Positions 9,594-18,567 of a stretch of 64,000 nt of DNA are shown here, piece after piece (position 1 is the stretch's first letter; each line of letters starts with the position of its first letter). Both the position numbers and the translations under genes were made by a program. The DNA is from Novosphingobium panipatense (GTDB lineage Bacteria > Pseudomonadota > Alphaproteobacteria > Sphingomonadales > Sphingomonadaceae), in contig NZ_MSQB01000003.1 in NCBI RefSeq assembly GCF_002149965.1, positions 124,001 to 188,000 of the forward strand, written 5' to 3'. The notes below the pieces were generated by a model that was given only the letters and a program-made list of their open reading frames with translations, was not told the origin of the DNA and did not search any database.

Positions 9594-9642
9594 GAAGCGC
9601 GTTCATCCGGGCATCATGTCCGACGTGTAGAGTGCGCCGGTC

Positions 9643-10089
9643 ATGCGTTCCGCCCTGCTTGCCTTCTGCCTTCTGTCGCCCCTCGCCGCCTTTTCCGTAG
9701 CATCCTGCTCGGTTCAGGGCGACGATTCACCCCTTGCCCGCACGACCTGGCGTTTTGCGCTGATAGACGGCCAAAGGCCCGATTCGATGGACGCGCGCCT
9801 GACTTTCGAAGGAAGCAAGGTGGGCGTTCAGGTCGGCTGCAACCGCATGGACGGGCCATGGCGAATCGACGAGGAACGCCTGATCGCAGGCCCGCTCGCG
9901 CTGACAGAAATGACGTGTACGGTTCCTGCCTGGGACCAGGAAAAGGCCGTCAACGCACTTCTTGTCGCGACCCCGCGCTTTGCCGTCGAAGGCAACCACA
10001 TGATACTGCAATCGAGCGGCCACACCGCCGAACTGGTCCGCGAAGGCGGCCCGATGGAACGGCCCACCCGCACCGCCATCGGCCGCTGA
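9643..10089 (+). CDS. META-domain (HslJ-like) lipoprotein
   Basis: This 148-residue protein begins with a signal sequence (RSALLAFCLLSPLAAFSV) ending in a lipobox-like VASC with Cys22, so it is probably a lipidated envelope protein. The rest matches the META/HslJ domain: an LARTTWRFALIDG-like opening, VQVGCNRMDGPW in the middle and LTEMTCTVPAWDQEKAVNALL later. Members are linked to stress or heat-inducible envelope functions, but the activity is unknown. It stands alone 49 nt after the methyltransferase and converges with rmuC. Confidence 0.8.
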   Translation: MRSALLAFCLLSPLAAFSVASCSVQGDDSPLARTTWRFALIDGQRPDSMDARLTFEGSKVGVQVGCNRMDGPWRIDEERLIAGPLALTEMTCTVPAWDQEKAVNALLVATPRFAVEGNHMILQSSGHTAELVREGGPMERPTRTAIGR

Positions 10090-10105
10090 ACCGCCTGGAC
10101 TCGGT

Positions 10106-10123
10106 GGCCTGAAGCCCCAGGCC
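10106..10123. terminator. Short hairpin between convergent META and rmuC genes
   Basis: GGCCTG (10106-10111) pairs with CAGGCC (10118-10123) around AAGCCC. There is no clear T tract on either side, so termination is only possible, not shown. Confidence 0.3.
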
Positions 10124-10129
10124 TGACGC

Positions 10130-11737
10130 TTATTCGGCCGCTTCCGTCAGATCGTCCGTTGCGGCAGGCTTTGCCTCGGCAATCGCCTCGATCTCTTCGG
10201 CCACCGCTTCGGCACCATATCGCGGCGTCGATTCGATCTGCGGCACGTCATCGATCTCGCGCTTGCCGATCTCGATATGCTTGTCCCGCAGACGGCGCCC
10301 TGAACTGAGCACATTGCGTTCGAAGCTGCCGACGAACTTGTTGTAATTGTTGACCGCCGATTCGAGTCCCGCGCCGACGCGCTTCATATGCTCGCTGGCA
10401 GTAGCAAGGCGGTCGTAGAGTTCGCCGCCCATCCGGCCGATTTCCCGCGCCTCCCGCGCCAGACCGTCCTGCCGCCAGACTTGTGCCACGGTTCGCGCGA
10501 TCGCGACGAGATTGGTGGGGGTCGCCAGAAGCACGCGGTTGCGGAACGCGAAGTCCCAGAGTTCCGGGTCCTGTTCGAGTGCCGCCGCCACGAAATGCTC
10601 ACCCGGCACGAACATGACGACATAGTCCGGCGCATCCTCGAACTGGCTCTGGTAGCTCTTGGCACCGAGCGTCTGGACGTGATTGCGCATCGAGGCGACA
10701 TGCTGACGCAGCGCCGCATCGCGGGTCACCTCGTCCTGCGCCTCGAAAGCCTCCTGATAGGCGTTGAGCGAGACTTTCGCGTCGATCACCAATCGCTTCT
10801 GGCCGGGAATATTGACGATGGCATCGGGCCGCAGGCGGCCATCCTCGGTATCGATCGAGTGCTCGGTAACGAAGTCGGTATGCTCGGAAAGGCCGCATTG
10901 CTCCAGCACGTTGCGCAGCTGCTGCTCGCCCCAGCGACCGCGCGCCTTGGGAGCGTTGCGCAAGGAATTGCCGAGGCGCTGTGCTTCCTCGCGCACCTTC
11001 TCCTGCCCTTCGCGCATCGACTGGATCAGTCCGGTAAGCTGGCCGAACGAATCGACGCGCTTCGCCTCCAGCGATGCCACCTGCTGCTCGTAGGACTTGA
11101 GCCGCTCTCCGACCGGGGCCAGCAGCGTGGCGATGCGCTCGGCATTGGCCTTCTCGCTTTCCTCGAACCGCGCACCGGCCCGCCGCAGAAAGGCATCCTG
11201 AGCACCCGCGAGCACTTTGGCCCCGGCATTCTCGAACTCCTTGCGCAGCGCTTCCTGCGCTTCGAGAAGAAGGCGTTTCTGTTCGTCGAAATTGGCGGAT
11301 TTTTCGCGCAAGGTCGCGAGTTCGGAGGCAAGTTCGCGCTGTTCGCGGCGAAGGCTGTCGACCAGTCCCGCATGTTCGGCGCGGGTGCGTTCGAGAACCT
11401 GGGTCAGTTCGCCGCGCGTCCGGTCCATCAACTGGACATGCTCGAACCGCAGCCGCTCGACCGTCTCGCCATGATCCTTGCGCAGCGATTCCACCGCCAG
11501 GCCATGCTCCGCGCGGGTGCGTTCGAGCGCATCGGCCAGTTCATCGGCGCGGTTGGCGCGCTCGCTGGCCCCGGCAAGATCGCGAATGGCCGCCCGGAAG
11601 CGCTCGTCGAGATCGCGCGCCTCACGGTCGCGGGTCTCGTGCCGCACGCGCCATTCGGCGGCCGGGCGGGAACCTAGGAACCAGCCGGTTGCTAGACCGA
11701 CAACGAGCGCGAGAATGGCGAGGACAGCGATTTCCAT
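10130..11737 (-). CDS. rmuC: DNA recombination protein RmuC
   Basis: The 535-residue protein has an N-terminal membrane anchor (VLAILALVVGLATGWFLG), a long coiled-coil region rich in Glu, Arg and Ala (about residues 30-220), and then the conserved RmuC nuclease-like domain with PKARGRWGEQQLRNVLE, PGQKRLVIDAKVSLNAYQ and DYVVMFVPGE. RmuC proteins limit inversions at short inverted repeats in E. coli; biochemistry is poorly defined. That role may matter here, because the window is full of large inverted repeats. The gene is followed by META (convergent) and sits 67 nt downstream of def on the same strand. Confidence 0.93.
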   Translation of the reverse strand: MEIAVLAILALVVGLATGWFLGSRPAAEWRVRHETRDREARDLDERFRAAIRDLAGASERANRADELADALERTRAEHGLAVESLRKDHGETVERLRFEHVQLMDRTRGELTQVLERTRAEHAGLVDSLRREQRELASELATLREKSANFDEQKRLLLEAQEALRKEFENAGAKVLAGAQDAFLRRAGARFEESEKANAERIATLLAPVGERLKSYEQQVASLEAKRVDSFGQLTGLIQSMREGQEKVREEAQRLGNSLRNAPKARGRWGEQQLRNVLEQCGLSEHTDFVTEHSIDTEDGRLRPDAIVNIPGQKRLVIDAKVSLNAYQEAFEAQDEVTRDAALRQHVASMRNHVQTLGAKSYQSQFEDAPDYVVMFVPGEHFVAAALEQDPELWDFAFRNRVLLATPTNLVAIARTVAQVWRQDGLAREAREIGRMGGELYDRLATASEHMKRVGAGLESAVNNYNKFVGSFERNVLSSGRRLRDKHIEIGKREIDDVPQIESTPRYGAEAVAEEIEAIAEAKPAATDDLTEAAE

Positions 11738-11804
11738 CCGGGAACCCTAACCGGAACGTTTAGAGAACGCCAGCCCCGCCCCATGCTTTTTCCACCAAAG
11801 CGGA

Positions 11805-12374
11805 TCAGGCCGCCTTGCGCAGCTTGTCCAGCTTCTTGAGCGCCATCTGGCGCTTGAGCCGCGAGAGGTGGTCGATGAAGAGAATGCCTTCGAGGTGGTC
11901 CATCTCGTGCTGGAGACAGGTGGCCATCAGGCCCTCCATGTCCTCTTCATGCACAGTGCCGTCGAGATCCTGCCAGCGGGCGCGGATGCGCGAGGGGCGT
12001 TCTACGTCGGCATAGATCTCGGGGACCGAGAGACAGCCTTCCTGGTAGACGGTATGCTCGTCCGACGGATCGAGAATCTCCGGGTTGATGAAGATCCGGG
12101 GCTCCCGCCTGGTCGGCTGGTGCGTGTGGTGATGGTCGCCATGGGCGGTGCAGACTTCCGGCTCCGCATCCTCGTCGTCGGGCTGGAGATCGATCACCAG
12201 CACGCGCAGCGGCTCGCCCACCTGGATGGCGGCAAGGCCGATGCCCGGCGCATCGTACATGGTTTCAAACATGTCCTCGACGAGCGTCTTGAGCGCGTCG
12301 TCGAACTTTTCGACGGGGACCGAAACCTGCTTGAGACGCGGATCGGGAACTTCGAGGATTTCACGGATAGCCAT
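11805..12374 (-). CDS. def: Peptide deformylase with a His-rich insert
   Basis: The enzyme removes the N-formyl group from nascent proteins. Starting at ATG 12374 (a GTG/ATG further up at 12383 is in frame but not needed), it has 189 residues. All three signature motifs are present: GIGLAAIQVG (44-53), EGCLS with metal-ligand Cys113, and HEMDH (156-160). An insert of about 25 residues after VLVIDLQPDD contains AHGDHHHTHQPT (78-89), unusual for the core family but situated in a surface loop before the INPEI strand. The gene is followed on the same strand by rmuC and preceded by recR. Confidence 0.96.
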   Translation of the reverse strand: MAIREILEVPDPRLKQVSVPVEKFDDALKTLVEDMFETMYDAPGIGLAAIQVGEPLRVLVIDLQPDDEDAEPEVCTAHGDHHHTHQPTRREPRIFINPEILDPSDEHTVYQEGCLSVPEIYADVERPSRIRARWQDLDGTVHEEDMEGLMATCLQHEMDHLEGILFIDHLSRLKRQMALKKLDKLRKAA

Positions 12375-12436
12375 GGCTCGCAAATAAGCGCGATGGCCGA
12401 TTCTCGCAAGATGGACGCTTCGATGACAGTGATCGG

Positions 12437-13033
12437 TCAGGCTACCGGTCGTCTAGCGCGAATGGCCTGGGCCAAGGTTCCCTCGTCCAGATAGTCCAGC
12501 TCGCCGCCCACCGGCAACCCGTGCGCCAGCTGGGTGATGCGGATCGGAAGTCCTTCCAGGCGCTCGGCAATATAGTGCGCGGTGGTCTGCCCTTCGAGGG
12601 TCGCATTCATCGCCAGCACAACCTCGTCGATGCCCCCTTCCTCCACGCGTCGGAGCAGGCTGTCGATCGTCAGATCCTCCGGCCTTACGCCGTCGAGGGC
12701 GGAAAGGCGGCCGCCGAGGACGTGATAGCGGCCGTTGAAAAGCCGTGCGCGGTCCAGCGCCCAGAGGTCGGCCACTTCCTCCACGACGCAGAGCGAGCCC
12801 GCATCGCGGCGCGGGTCGGCGCAGATGCCGCAGGGGTTGGTGGTATCGATATTGCCGCAAGTGCCGCACTCGACCAGTGCCTCGCGAACGGCGGCGAGCG
12901 CATCGACCAGTTGCACCAGCGACGTCTCGCGCCGCTTGATCAGCCATAGCACCGCCCGTCGCGCGGAACGGGGGCCGAGGCCGGGAAGGCGCGACAGCGC
13001 GGCGGTAAGCGTCTCGATCTCTTGCGATGCCAT
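12437..13033 (-). CDS. recR: Recombination mediator RecR
   Basis: RecR (198 residues) works with RecF and RecO to load RecA on gapped DNA. The sequence shows the N-terminal helix-hairpin-helix ([19 protein letters not shown]), a four-cysteine zinc finger with C56, C59, C68 and C71, and a C-terminal Toprim domain ([19 protein letters not shown]). The start at MASQEIE (13033) gives the usual family length; the open frame continues to 13417 without family similarity. It is divergent from fmt, with 60 nt between their starts. dnaX and the YbaB gene, often next to recR, are not in the window. Confidence 0.95.
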   Translation of the reverse strand: MASQEIETLTAALSRLPGLGPRSARRAVLWLIKRRETSLVQLVDALAAVREALVECGTCGNIDTTNPCGICADPRRDAGSLCVVEEVADLWALDRARLFNGRYHVLGGRLSALDGVRPEDLTIDSLLRRVEEGGIDEVVLAMNATLEGQTTAHYIAERLEGLPIRITQLAHGLPVGGELDYLDEGTLAQAIRARRPVA

Positions 13034-13093
13034 GGCGGCGGAGATAGGGCCTCTGCAGCCCCAGAGGAAGTGTTTCGGAGAATTCCCCACACC

Positions 13094-14008
13094 ATGCGCA
13101 TCGTTTTCATGGGTACACCCGATTTCGCGGTGCCCGCTCTCGTCGCGCTGGTCGAGGCCGGGCACGAAGTCGTGGCCGCCTACAGCCAGCCGCCGCGTCC
13201 CGGCGGGCGCCGGGGCAAGGAGCTGACCCCCTCCCCCGTCCACCGCGAAGCCGAGGCGCGCGGGATCGAGGTGCGCCATCCCGTTTCGCTGAAAAGCGCA
13301 GAGGAGCAGGAGAAGTTCGCCGCACTGGAAGCCGACATCGCGGTCGTGGCGGCCTACGGGCTGCTGCTGCCCCAGGCCGTGCTCGACGCGCCGCGCCTCG
13401 GCTGCCTCAACATCCATGCCTCGATCCTGCCGCGCTGGCGCGGTGCCGCGCCGATCCAGCGGGCGATCCTGGCGGGCGATCCGACCACCGGCGTGACCAT
13501 AATGCAGATGGAAGCCGGGCTGGACACAGGGCCGATGCTGGCCACCCTGCGCACCACGATCGACCGCAAGACCGCGGGCGAGCTGACCGCCGAACTCGCG
13601 GAAAAGGGCGCGCAGCTAATGGTCGGCACCTTGCGCGACCTTGCCGTGCATCGCGCCGTCACCCAGCCCGAAGAGGGCGTCACATATGCCCGGAAGATCG
13701 ACAAGGCCGAGGCCCGGCTCGACTTCACCGCCCCTGCCGAGCAGGTCGAGCGGCAGGTACGCGCCTTCATGCCCGCGCCGGGCGCCTTCTTCGAACTCGA
13801 CGGCGAGCGGTACAAGGTGCTGGCCGCCGATAGCGTCGAAGTCTCGGGCTCGGGCGCGCCGGCCACCACGCTCGACGATTCGCTCACCGTCACCTGCGGC
13901 GAAGGTGCGCTGCGGGTGACGCGCATCCAGCGCGCGGGCAAGCCCGCCATGGACACCGCAGACCTGCTGCGCGGCCGTGCGATTCCCGCCGGAACGAGGC
14001 TCGCTTGA
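13094..14008 (+). CDS. fmt: Methionyl-tRNA formyltransferase
   Basis: Fmt transfers a formyl group from 10-formyl-tetrahydrofolate to initiator Met-tRNA. The 304-residue protein starts [16 protein letters not shown], has the formyl-binding signature [17 protein letters not shown] with Asn106 and His108, and the catalytic Asp144 in AGLDTGPML. The C-terminal OB-like domain follows. Def, its functional counterpart, is 0.7 kb away on the other strand, an arrangement common in bacteria. fmt overlaps truA by 4 nt (TTGA), so the two are co-translated. Confidence 0.96.
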   Translation: MRIVFMGTPDFAVPALVALVEAGHEVVAAYSQPPRPGGRRGKELTPSPVHREAEARGIEVRHPVSLKSAEEQEKFAALEADIAVVAAYGLLLPQAVLDAPRLGCLNIHASILPRWRGAAPIQRAILAGDPTTGVTIMQMEAGLDTGPMLATLRTTIDRKTAGELTAELAEKGAQLMVGTLRDLAVHRAVTQPEEGVTYARKIDKAEARLDFTAPAEQVERQVRAFMPAPGAFFELDGERYKVLAADSVEVSGSGAPATTLDDSLTVTCGEGALRVTRIQRAGKPAMDTADLLRGRAIPAGTRLA

Positions 14009-14751
14009 CCCGCTTCGCGCTCACTCTCGAATTCGACGGCGCGCCCTACATGGGCCTGCAGCGGCAGGCCCATGGCCCCTCGGTGCAGCAAAGCGTCGAG
14101 GAAGCAGCCTTCGCGCTGACCGGCGAGACCACGGCGATGCATGCCGCCGGGCGCACCGATGCGGGCGTTCATGCGCTCGGCATGAAAGTGCATATCGACA
14201 TCGCGAAGCCGTTCACGCCCTTCCAGTTTTCGGAAGGGATGAACGCGCGGCTGCGGCCCCATCCGATCGCGGTGGTCGCCTGCGAGGTTGTGCCGGACGA
14301 CTGGCACGCGCGCTTTTCCTGCATCGGCCGTTCCTACATCTACCGCATCGCCAACCGCCGCGCGCCGTTGACGCTGGAGCGCGGCAAGGCCTGGCAGGTG
14401 CCCAAGCCGCTCGACGCGGCGGCCATGCACTGCGCCGCGCAGATCCTGGTGGGGCTGCACGATTTCACCACGTTCCGCTCCGCCCATTGCCAGTCGCAGA
14501 GCCCGCTCAAGACGCTCGACCGGCTCGACGTCCGCCGCGAGGGCGAGATGGTGCTGATCGAGGCCGAGGCGCGCAGTTTCCTGCATCACCAGGTCCGCTC
14601 GATGGTCGGCTGCCTCGCGCTGGTCGGCATGGGACGCTGGGAGGAACGACAGCTCGCACAGGCGCTGGAAGCGCGCGACCGGCAGGCGCTGGGGCTCAAT
14701 TCCCCGCCGGACGGGCTCTACTTCGTGAAGGCCATCTACCCCGAGGGCTGA
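14005..14751 (+). CDS. truA: tRNA pseudouridine synthase A
   Basis: TruA makes pseudouridine at tRNA positions 38-40. The 248-residue protein carries the catalytic motif GRTDAGVHA with Asp52 and the later blocks FHYRIYR-like ([14 protein letters not shown]) and [14 protein letters not shown]. The start is a TTG at 14005 that overlaps the fmt stop; TTG fits because [12 protein letters not shown] is the conserved N-terminus and no ATG or GTG lies there. The last residues are followed by a 240-bp gap with an inverted repeat and a terminator. Confidence 0.95.
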   Translation: MTRFALTLEFDGAPYMGLQRQAHGPSVQQSVEEAAFALTGETTAMHAAGRTDAGVHALGMKVHIDIAKPFTPFQFSEGMNARLRPHPIAVVACEVVPDDWHARFSCIGRSYIYRIANRRAPLTLERGKAWQVPKPLDAAAMHCAAQILVGLHDFTTFRSAHCQSQSPLKTLDRLDVRREGEMVLIEAEARSFLHHQVRSMVGCLALVGMGRWEERQLAQALEARDRQALGLNSPPDGLYFVKAIYPEG

Positions 14752-14755
14752 CGCC

Positions 14756-14851
14756 GTCACCCCCGCAAGGTGACACTTTGCTTGACACAGTTGACACGGT
14801 CCTGGGCGAAAAAACGCGCGCCGGGCCGAAGCTGTCACCTTGTGCGGGGAT
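14756..14851. repeat. Imperfect inverted repeat downstream of truA
   Basis: CCCCGCAAGGTGACA (14761-14775) is mirrored by TGTCACCTTGTGCGGGG (14833-14849), with a 2-base insertion in one arm. Between them TTGACAC occurs twice (near 14782 and 14791). Function is unknown; it could fold in the truA 3' transcript or be a degenerate repeat element. Confidence 0.5.
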
Positions 14852-14939
14852 AGCGGAAGGGAACGGCGACGCATCCGGCCTTCATACCGGAGCGCCTGCC
14901 TGTAGGAAAATGCCCGTGCGCAGCCCTTCACCGGCACAA

Positions 14940-14967
14940 AAAAAGGGAGGCCGCGGCCTCCCTTTTT
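14940..14967. terminator. Bidirectional intrinsic terminator
   Basis: GGGAGGCC (14945-14952) pairs with GGCCTCCC (14955-14962), flanked by AAAAA on the left and TTTTT on the right. It lies 24 nt past the cobS stop on the minus strand and also downstream of truA on the plus strand, so it can end transcription from both sides. Confidence 0.9.
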
Positions 14968-14990
14968 CATGTTTCGCTAAATCGGCAGGC

Positions 14991-15983
14991 TCATGCCTTG
15001 CCGACGACGCTTTCGGGCAGGTCGTTGCCGAAGACGCGCTGGTAGTACTCGGCCACCATGACCCGCTCGGTCTCGTCGCACTTGTTGAGGAACGAGAGGC
15101 GGAAGGCGAAGCCCACGTCGTTGAAGATCGCGGAGTTCTGCGCCCAGGTGATGACCGTACGCGGGCTCATCACGGTCGAGATATCGCCGTTCATGAAGCC
15201 CTGGCGGGTGAAGTCCGCAACCTTGACCATCTGCGAGATGGTTGCCGCGTCCACTTGCGGCACCTTCTTCGAGACGATGTCGCTCTCGACCGGCTCAGGT
15301 AGGTAATTGAGGCCTACCACCAGGTTCCAACGGTCCATCTGGCCCTGGTTGATCTGCTGGGTGCCGTGATAGAGGCCCGAGGTGTCGCCCAGGCCGACCG
15401 TGTTGGCCGTGGCGAACAGGCGGAAATGCTTGTCCGGGCGGATCACGCGGTTCTGGTCGAGCAGGGTCAGCTTGCCCTCGGTTTCGAGGATGCGCTGGAT
15501 CACGAACATCACGTCCGGGCGGCCCGCATCATATTCGTCGAAGACCAGTGCCACCGGGTGCTGGAGCGCCCAGGGCAGCAGGCCTTCGCGGAATTCAGTA
15601 ACCTGAAGCCCGTCGCGCAGGACGATGGCATCGCGGCCGATCAGGTCGATACGGCTGATGTGCGCATCGAGGTTGATGCGGATGCACGGCCACTTGAGGC
15701 GCGCGGCGACCTGTTCGATATGGGTCGACTTGCCGGTGCCGTGATAGCCCTGCACCATGACGCGGCGGTTGTAGGCAAAGCCTGCCAGGATCGCCAGCGT
15801 GGTGTCCGGGTCGAAGACGTAAGTCTCGTCAAGATCGGGAACGCGCTCGTCGGCGACGGAGAAGGCGGGCACCTTCCAGTCGATATCGATTCCGAAGGTC
15901 TCGCGCACGTCGAGTTCGATGTCGGGAGCAGCCAGCACGGTGGCGTCACGATTCTCGGCTTTCATGGTCTCGGTCTCAGTCAT
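14991..15983 (-). CDS. cobS: CobS-type AAA+ ATPase (cobaltochelatase small subunit family)
   Basis: The 330-residue AAA+/MoxR-like ATPase has Walker A GYHGTGKS (79-86), Walker [11 protein letters not shown] (about 141-150) and sensor-1 region [22 protein letters not shown], all close to CobS. CobS forms, with CobT and CobN, the aerobic cobalt chelatase of cobalamin synthesis. No cobT, cobN or other cobalamin genes are in this window, so the chelatase role is not supported by context; stand-alone CobS/CobT pairs are common in sphingomonads. ATG at 15983 is used; MKAENRD (15965) is an alternative. Transcription ends at the strong hairpin at 14940-14967. Confidence 0.88.
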   Translation of the reverse strand: MTETETMKAENRDATVLAAPDIELDVRETFGIDIDWKVPAFSVADERVPDLDETYVFDPDTTLAILAGFAYNRRVMVQGYHGTGKSTHIEQVAARLKWPCIRINLDAHISRIDLIGRDAIVLRDGLQVTEFREGLLPWALQHPVALVFDEYDAGRPDVMFVIQRILETEGKLTLLDQNRVIRPDKHFRLFATANTVGLGDTSGLYHGTQQINQGQMDRWNLVVGLNYLPEPVESDIVSKKVPQVDAATISQMVKVADFTRQGFMNGDISTVMSPRTVITWAQNSAIFNDVGFAFRLSFLNKCDETERVMVAEYYQRVFGNDLPESVVGKA

Positions 15984-16079
15984 CGTTGCACTCGCGTAGA
16001 CAAGCGGGCGCTGCACCGCAACAGGCTTTGCGGTTTATCGGGAACGCAGCGGCACGAAAATGCAGGCACATGTGCCCGA

Positions 16080-16544
16080 TTAGAACTTGTAGCCGAGGCC
16101 CAGTGCAACGATGTCCGAGTCCGGCTCGCCGTCATCGACCAGCAGGTGCTTGTATTCCACCTTGGCATAGACCTTCTCGTTCAGGTCCTGCTCCCAGCCG
16201 GTGCTGAGGCCCGCCGCGCTGCCGCATTCGCGGCAGTCCTTGGTTTGCCAGTTCGCGGCGGCATAGAGCTTGCTGCCCGGCAGCACACGCGCGCCGACCC
16301 GGCCGCCGACACCCCAGACCACGCGCGTATCGTCTGCCAGGACCTTTTCCGCGAAGCCCTCCCCGCCCACGAAGAACCGTTCGCTGAGGTCGATATCGTG
16401 GCCCACCGTCACGGCCGCCACCGCATGGCTGTCCTCGCGATTCCAGATCACGCCGCCCGTTCCCTCGACATAGGTTTCTCCGGCAAGCGCGGGGGTCGCG
16501 ATCGAGGCCAGGGCCGCCGAGACAAGGATGGGCAAGTGACGCAT
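16080..16544 (-). CDS. Small exported outer-membrane beta-barrel-like protein
   Basis: The 154-residue product starts with a clear signal peptide (MRHLPILVSAALASIATPALA, cleavage after ALA). The mature part alternates aromatic and polar residues (GVIWNRED, KLYAAANWQ, VYAKVEYKHLL) and ends with GLGYKF, a terminal Phe typical of barrel proteins recognised by the BAM complex. Length fits an 8-strand barrel. CRECGS is a cysteine pair in the middle. Similar proteins are annotated as porin family or hypothetical outer-membrane proteins; no specific function can be given. The ATG at 16544 is supported by the signal peptide. Confidence 0.7.
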   Translation of the reverse strand: MRHLPILVSAALASIATPALAGETYVEGTGGVIWNREDSHAVAAVTVGHDIDLSERFFVGGEGFAEKVLADDTRVVWGVGGRVGARVLPGSKLYAAANWQTKDCRECGSAAGLSTGWEQDLNEKVYAKVEYKHLLVDDGEPDSDIVALGLGYKF

Positions 16545-16688
16545 GTGTGGCTCCGATGGAATGATCCACCGCCTGGAAGCGGGCGGTCTTGGCGCCGCCT
16601 TAGGCTTCCGAATTGTGAGATAACATTGCCATTGCTTGTCTGGATGTTGCGTTTTTCGCAGCACGCGGTTCGAAGCGGGGCGCGTTTT

Positions 16689-17426
16689 TCAGCCCAGCTT
16701 CGCAGGGAGCGCGAAAAGATCGATAAAGCGCCGGGCCAGCGCCTCGTCCCCCTCCACCGAGAGCCTGCCGCCCGCCTCTTCCACCGAGCGCTTGCCGTAG
16801 AACACCGGCAGATAATCCGTGGCCGTTTCGGCCGAAAAGCGCAGGTCGGCGCCGGGAAGCGCCTCTCCGGCGGACTCGATCTTCAACCCGTCCCGATCCA
16901 GTCGGCCCACGAACCGCGCCTCTCCCACCGCGAACACCACGCGGAGCGCGAGGTCGCCGATCCGTTCGGGCATCAGCATCGTGCGCAGGGAGAGCATGAA
17001 GGCCACCGGCGTCAGCGGCAGCAGGGGATCGTGGCCCGGCGAGCGCACCGCCCAGCGGCCCAGTTCCTGCATGACCGGCTCCAGCGCCAGCCCCCATTCG
17101 GTGAGCGCATAGGCCTGCACCGAAGCGGGCGGCGGCAGGGTGAGGCGGCGCACGATGCCGCTGGCTTCCAGACTGCCGAGGCGCTCGGTCAGCACTTTGG
17201 CGCTGAGGCCGGGCAGTGCGCCGCGCAGGCCGTTGAAGCGGCGCGGCCCCAGCATCATCTCGCGCACGATCGGCAGGGTCCAGCGCTCGCCAACAAGCTC
17301 CATCGCGAAAGCCGCGCCGCAAGCGTCGCGATACCAGCGGCCATGGCTAGCGGCCGGACTGCCTTCTGGCAACGGATGCCCCGTCCGCGCCCCCGCGTCC
17401 ACAGCAGTTTCCTTTTTCAACTTCAT
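16689..17426 (-). CDS. HxlR-type winged-helix regulator with C-terminal SCP2-like domain
   Basis: The 245-residue regulator has an HxlR domain at about residues 30-125: ELVGERWTLPIVREMM is the classic HxlR opening, followed by RRFNGLRGALPGLSAKVLTERLGSLEASG. The C-terminal 100 residues (RVVFAVGEARFVG to the end) resemble an SCP2-type lipid-binding or ligand-binding domain, which is seen fused to HxlR in some actinobacterial and proteobacterial regulators. It is transcribed divergently from the glutathione-transferase cluster with 84 or 90 nt between starts, so it is the likely local repressor. A palindrome at 17427-17443 directly abuts its start codon. Confidence 0.87.
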   Translation of the reverse strand: MKLKKETAVDAGARTGHPLPEGSPAASHGRWYRDACGAAFAMELVGERWTLPIVREMMLGPRRFNGLRGALPGLSAKVLTERLGSLEASGIVRRLTLPPPASVQAYALTEWGLALEPVMQELGRWAVRSPGHDPLLPLTPVAFMLSLRTMLMPERIGDLALRVVFAVGEARFVGRLDRDGLKIESAGEALPGADLRFSAETATDYLPVFYGKRSVEEAGGRLSVEGDEALARRFIDLFALPAKLG

Positions 17427-17443
17427 GGTTGCTTTTTGTAACC
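17427..17443. promoter_or_regulatory. Candidate operator between HxlR regulator and GST operon
   Basis: GGTTGCTTTTTGTAACC is an imperfect palindrome (GGTT-C...G-AACC). It starts at the base next to the regulator's ATG, inside the short divergent intergenic region. HxlR regulators are known to bind palindromes near their own promoters; this site is an inference from position and symmetry. Confidence 0.4.
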
Positions 17444-17516
17444 TGAAAGGTCAGGCTCCGGCAATAACGAATCGCGCCGTTCAAAACGGGCCGCCACAAT
17501 CACTGGAGAGATGCCG

Positions 17517-18191
17517 ATGCCTTGCAGCGAATCCGCCTCCACGTTGATCACCGCCTATGCCGACGTGCCCGCCTTCGCGCGCGGTCAAGTGCGCGACTTG
17601 CGCATCCGCTGGGCGCTGGAGGAACTGGGCCGGGACTATCGGACGGAACTCCTCGACGTCTATCACCCGCGCCCGGATGCCTACCGGGAATGGCAGCCCT
17701 TCGCGCAAGTGCCCGCCTTCGACGACGGCGCCCAGCGCCTGTTCGAAAGCGGCGCGATCCTGCTCTACCTTGGCGAGCAGGACGAACGGCTGCTCCCGGC
17801 CGATCCCGCCACACGCTGGCAGGCTATTACCTGGCTTTTCGCAGCACTGAACAGCGTGGAGCCGTTCGTGGCGCAAATCGGCGCGCTGGATATCTTCCAT
17901 GCCGGCAAGAGCTGGGCCGCAGAGGCGCGGCCGAGCGCGCTGAAACTGCTCGAATCCCGCCTCGCCGCCACCCAGGACGCGCTGGGGGAACGCGACTGGC
18001 TGGCGGGAACCTTCTCCGTGGCCGATATCGTCATGGTCACCGTGCTGCGCATCATCGACCATGCGCCCATCCTCGAAGCCTATCCCACGCTCACCGCCTA
18101 CAAGGCGCGCGGGGAAGACCGTCCGGCCTTTCGCCGGGCGCTTGCCGAACAACTCGAAAGCTACGCCTCTCCCGCCCAATCTGGAGAATAG
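17517..18191 (+). CDS. Glutathione S-transferase family protein (first of three)
   Basis: The 224-residue protein has an N-terminal thioredoxin fold (VPAFARGQVRDLRIRWALEELG, then AQVPAFDDGAQRLFESGAILLYL) and an all-helical C-terminal domain, the standard GST layout. The second ATG (17517) is preferred over 17511 because GGAGAG lies 7 nt upstream of it but only touches the first. It opens a run of seven same-strand genes with tiny gaps or overlaps that faces the HxlR regulator. The substrate is unknown; the surrounding VOC and GST genes suggest handling of an electrophile such as an aldehyde or epoxide. Confidence 0.86.
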   Translation: MPCSESASTLITAYADVPAFARGQVRDLRIRWALEELGRDYRTELLDVYHPRPDAYREWQPFAQVPAFDDGAQRLFESGAILLYLGEQDERLLPADPATRWQAITWLFAALNSVEPFVAQIGALDIFHAGKSWAAEARPSALKLLESRLAATQDALGERDWLAGTFSVADIVMVTVLRIIDHAPILEAYPTLTAYKARGEDRPAFRRALAEQLESYASPAQSGE

Positions 18192-18193
18192 CC

Positions 18194-18565
18194 ATGCCCT
18201 ACGTCGATGGTTTCGTGCTTGCCGTCCCTGCCGCCAACAAGGACAAGTTCATCGCCCACGCCCGCGAGATGGACGAATACTTCATCGAATACGGCGCCAC
18301 GCGCGTCGTCGAATGCTGGGGGGACGACGTCCAGCACGGCAAACAGACGGACTTCTTCCGCTCGGTAGAGGCGAAGGAAGACGAAGTGGTCTGCTTCAGT
18401 TGGATCGAATGGCCGGACAAGGCCACGCGCGACCGGCAGATGGGGCTGCTCATGGAGCTGATGAAGAACGACCCGCGCTTCGATCCCGCCAATAACCCGC
18501 CGCCCTTCGACGGCATGCGGATGATCTACGGCGGCTTCGAATCCGTTCTGGAACTGGGAGAATAG
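18194..18565 (+). CDS. DUF1428 family protein
   Basis: The 123-residue protein begins MPYVDGFVLAVPAANKD, typical of the DUF1428 (YbaA-like) family, and contains GATRVVECWGDDV and FSWIEWPDKATRD. The structure is a ferredoxin-like alpha/beta barrel domain; function is unknown. It starts 3 nt after the GST stop with GGAGAATAGCC upstream as a ribosome-binding site. The identical 'GGAGAATAGCCATG' arrangement also precedes the next gene, suggesting a duplicated junction. Co-occurrence with GST and VOC genes is its only functional hint. Confidence 0.85.
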   Translation: MPYVDGFVLAVPAANKDKFIAHAREMDEYFIEYGATRVVECWGDDVQHGKQTDFFRSVEAKEDEVVCFSWIEWPDKATRDRQMGLLMELMKNDPRFDPANNPPPFDGMRMIYGGFESVLELGE

Positions 18566-18567
18566 CC

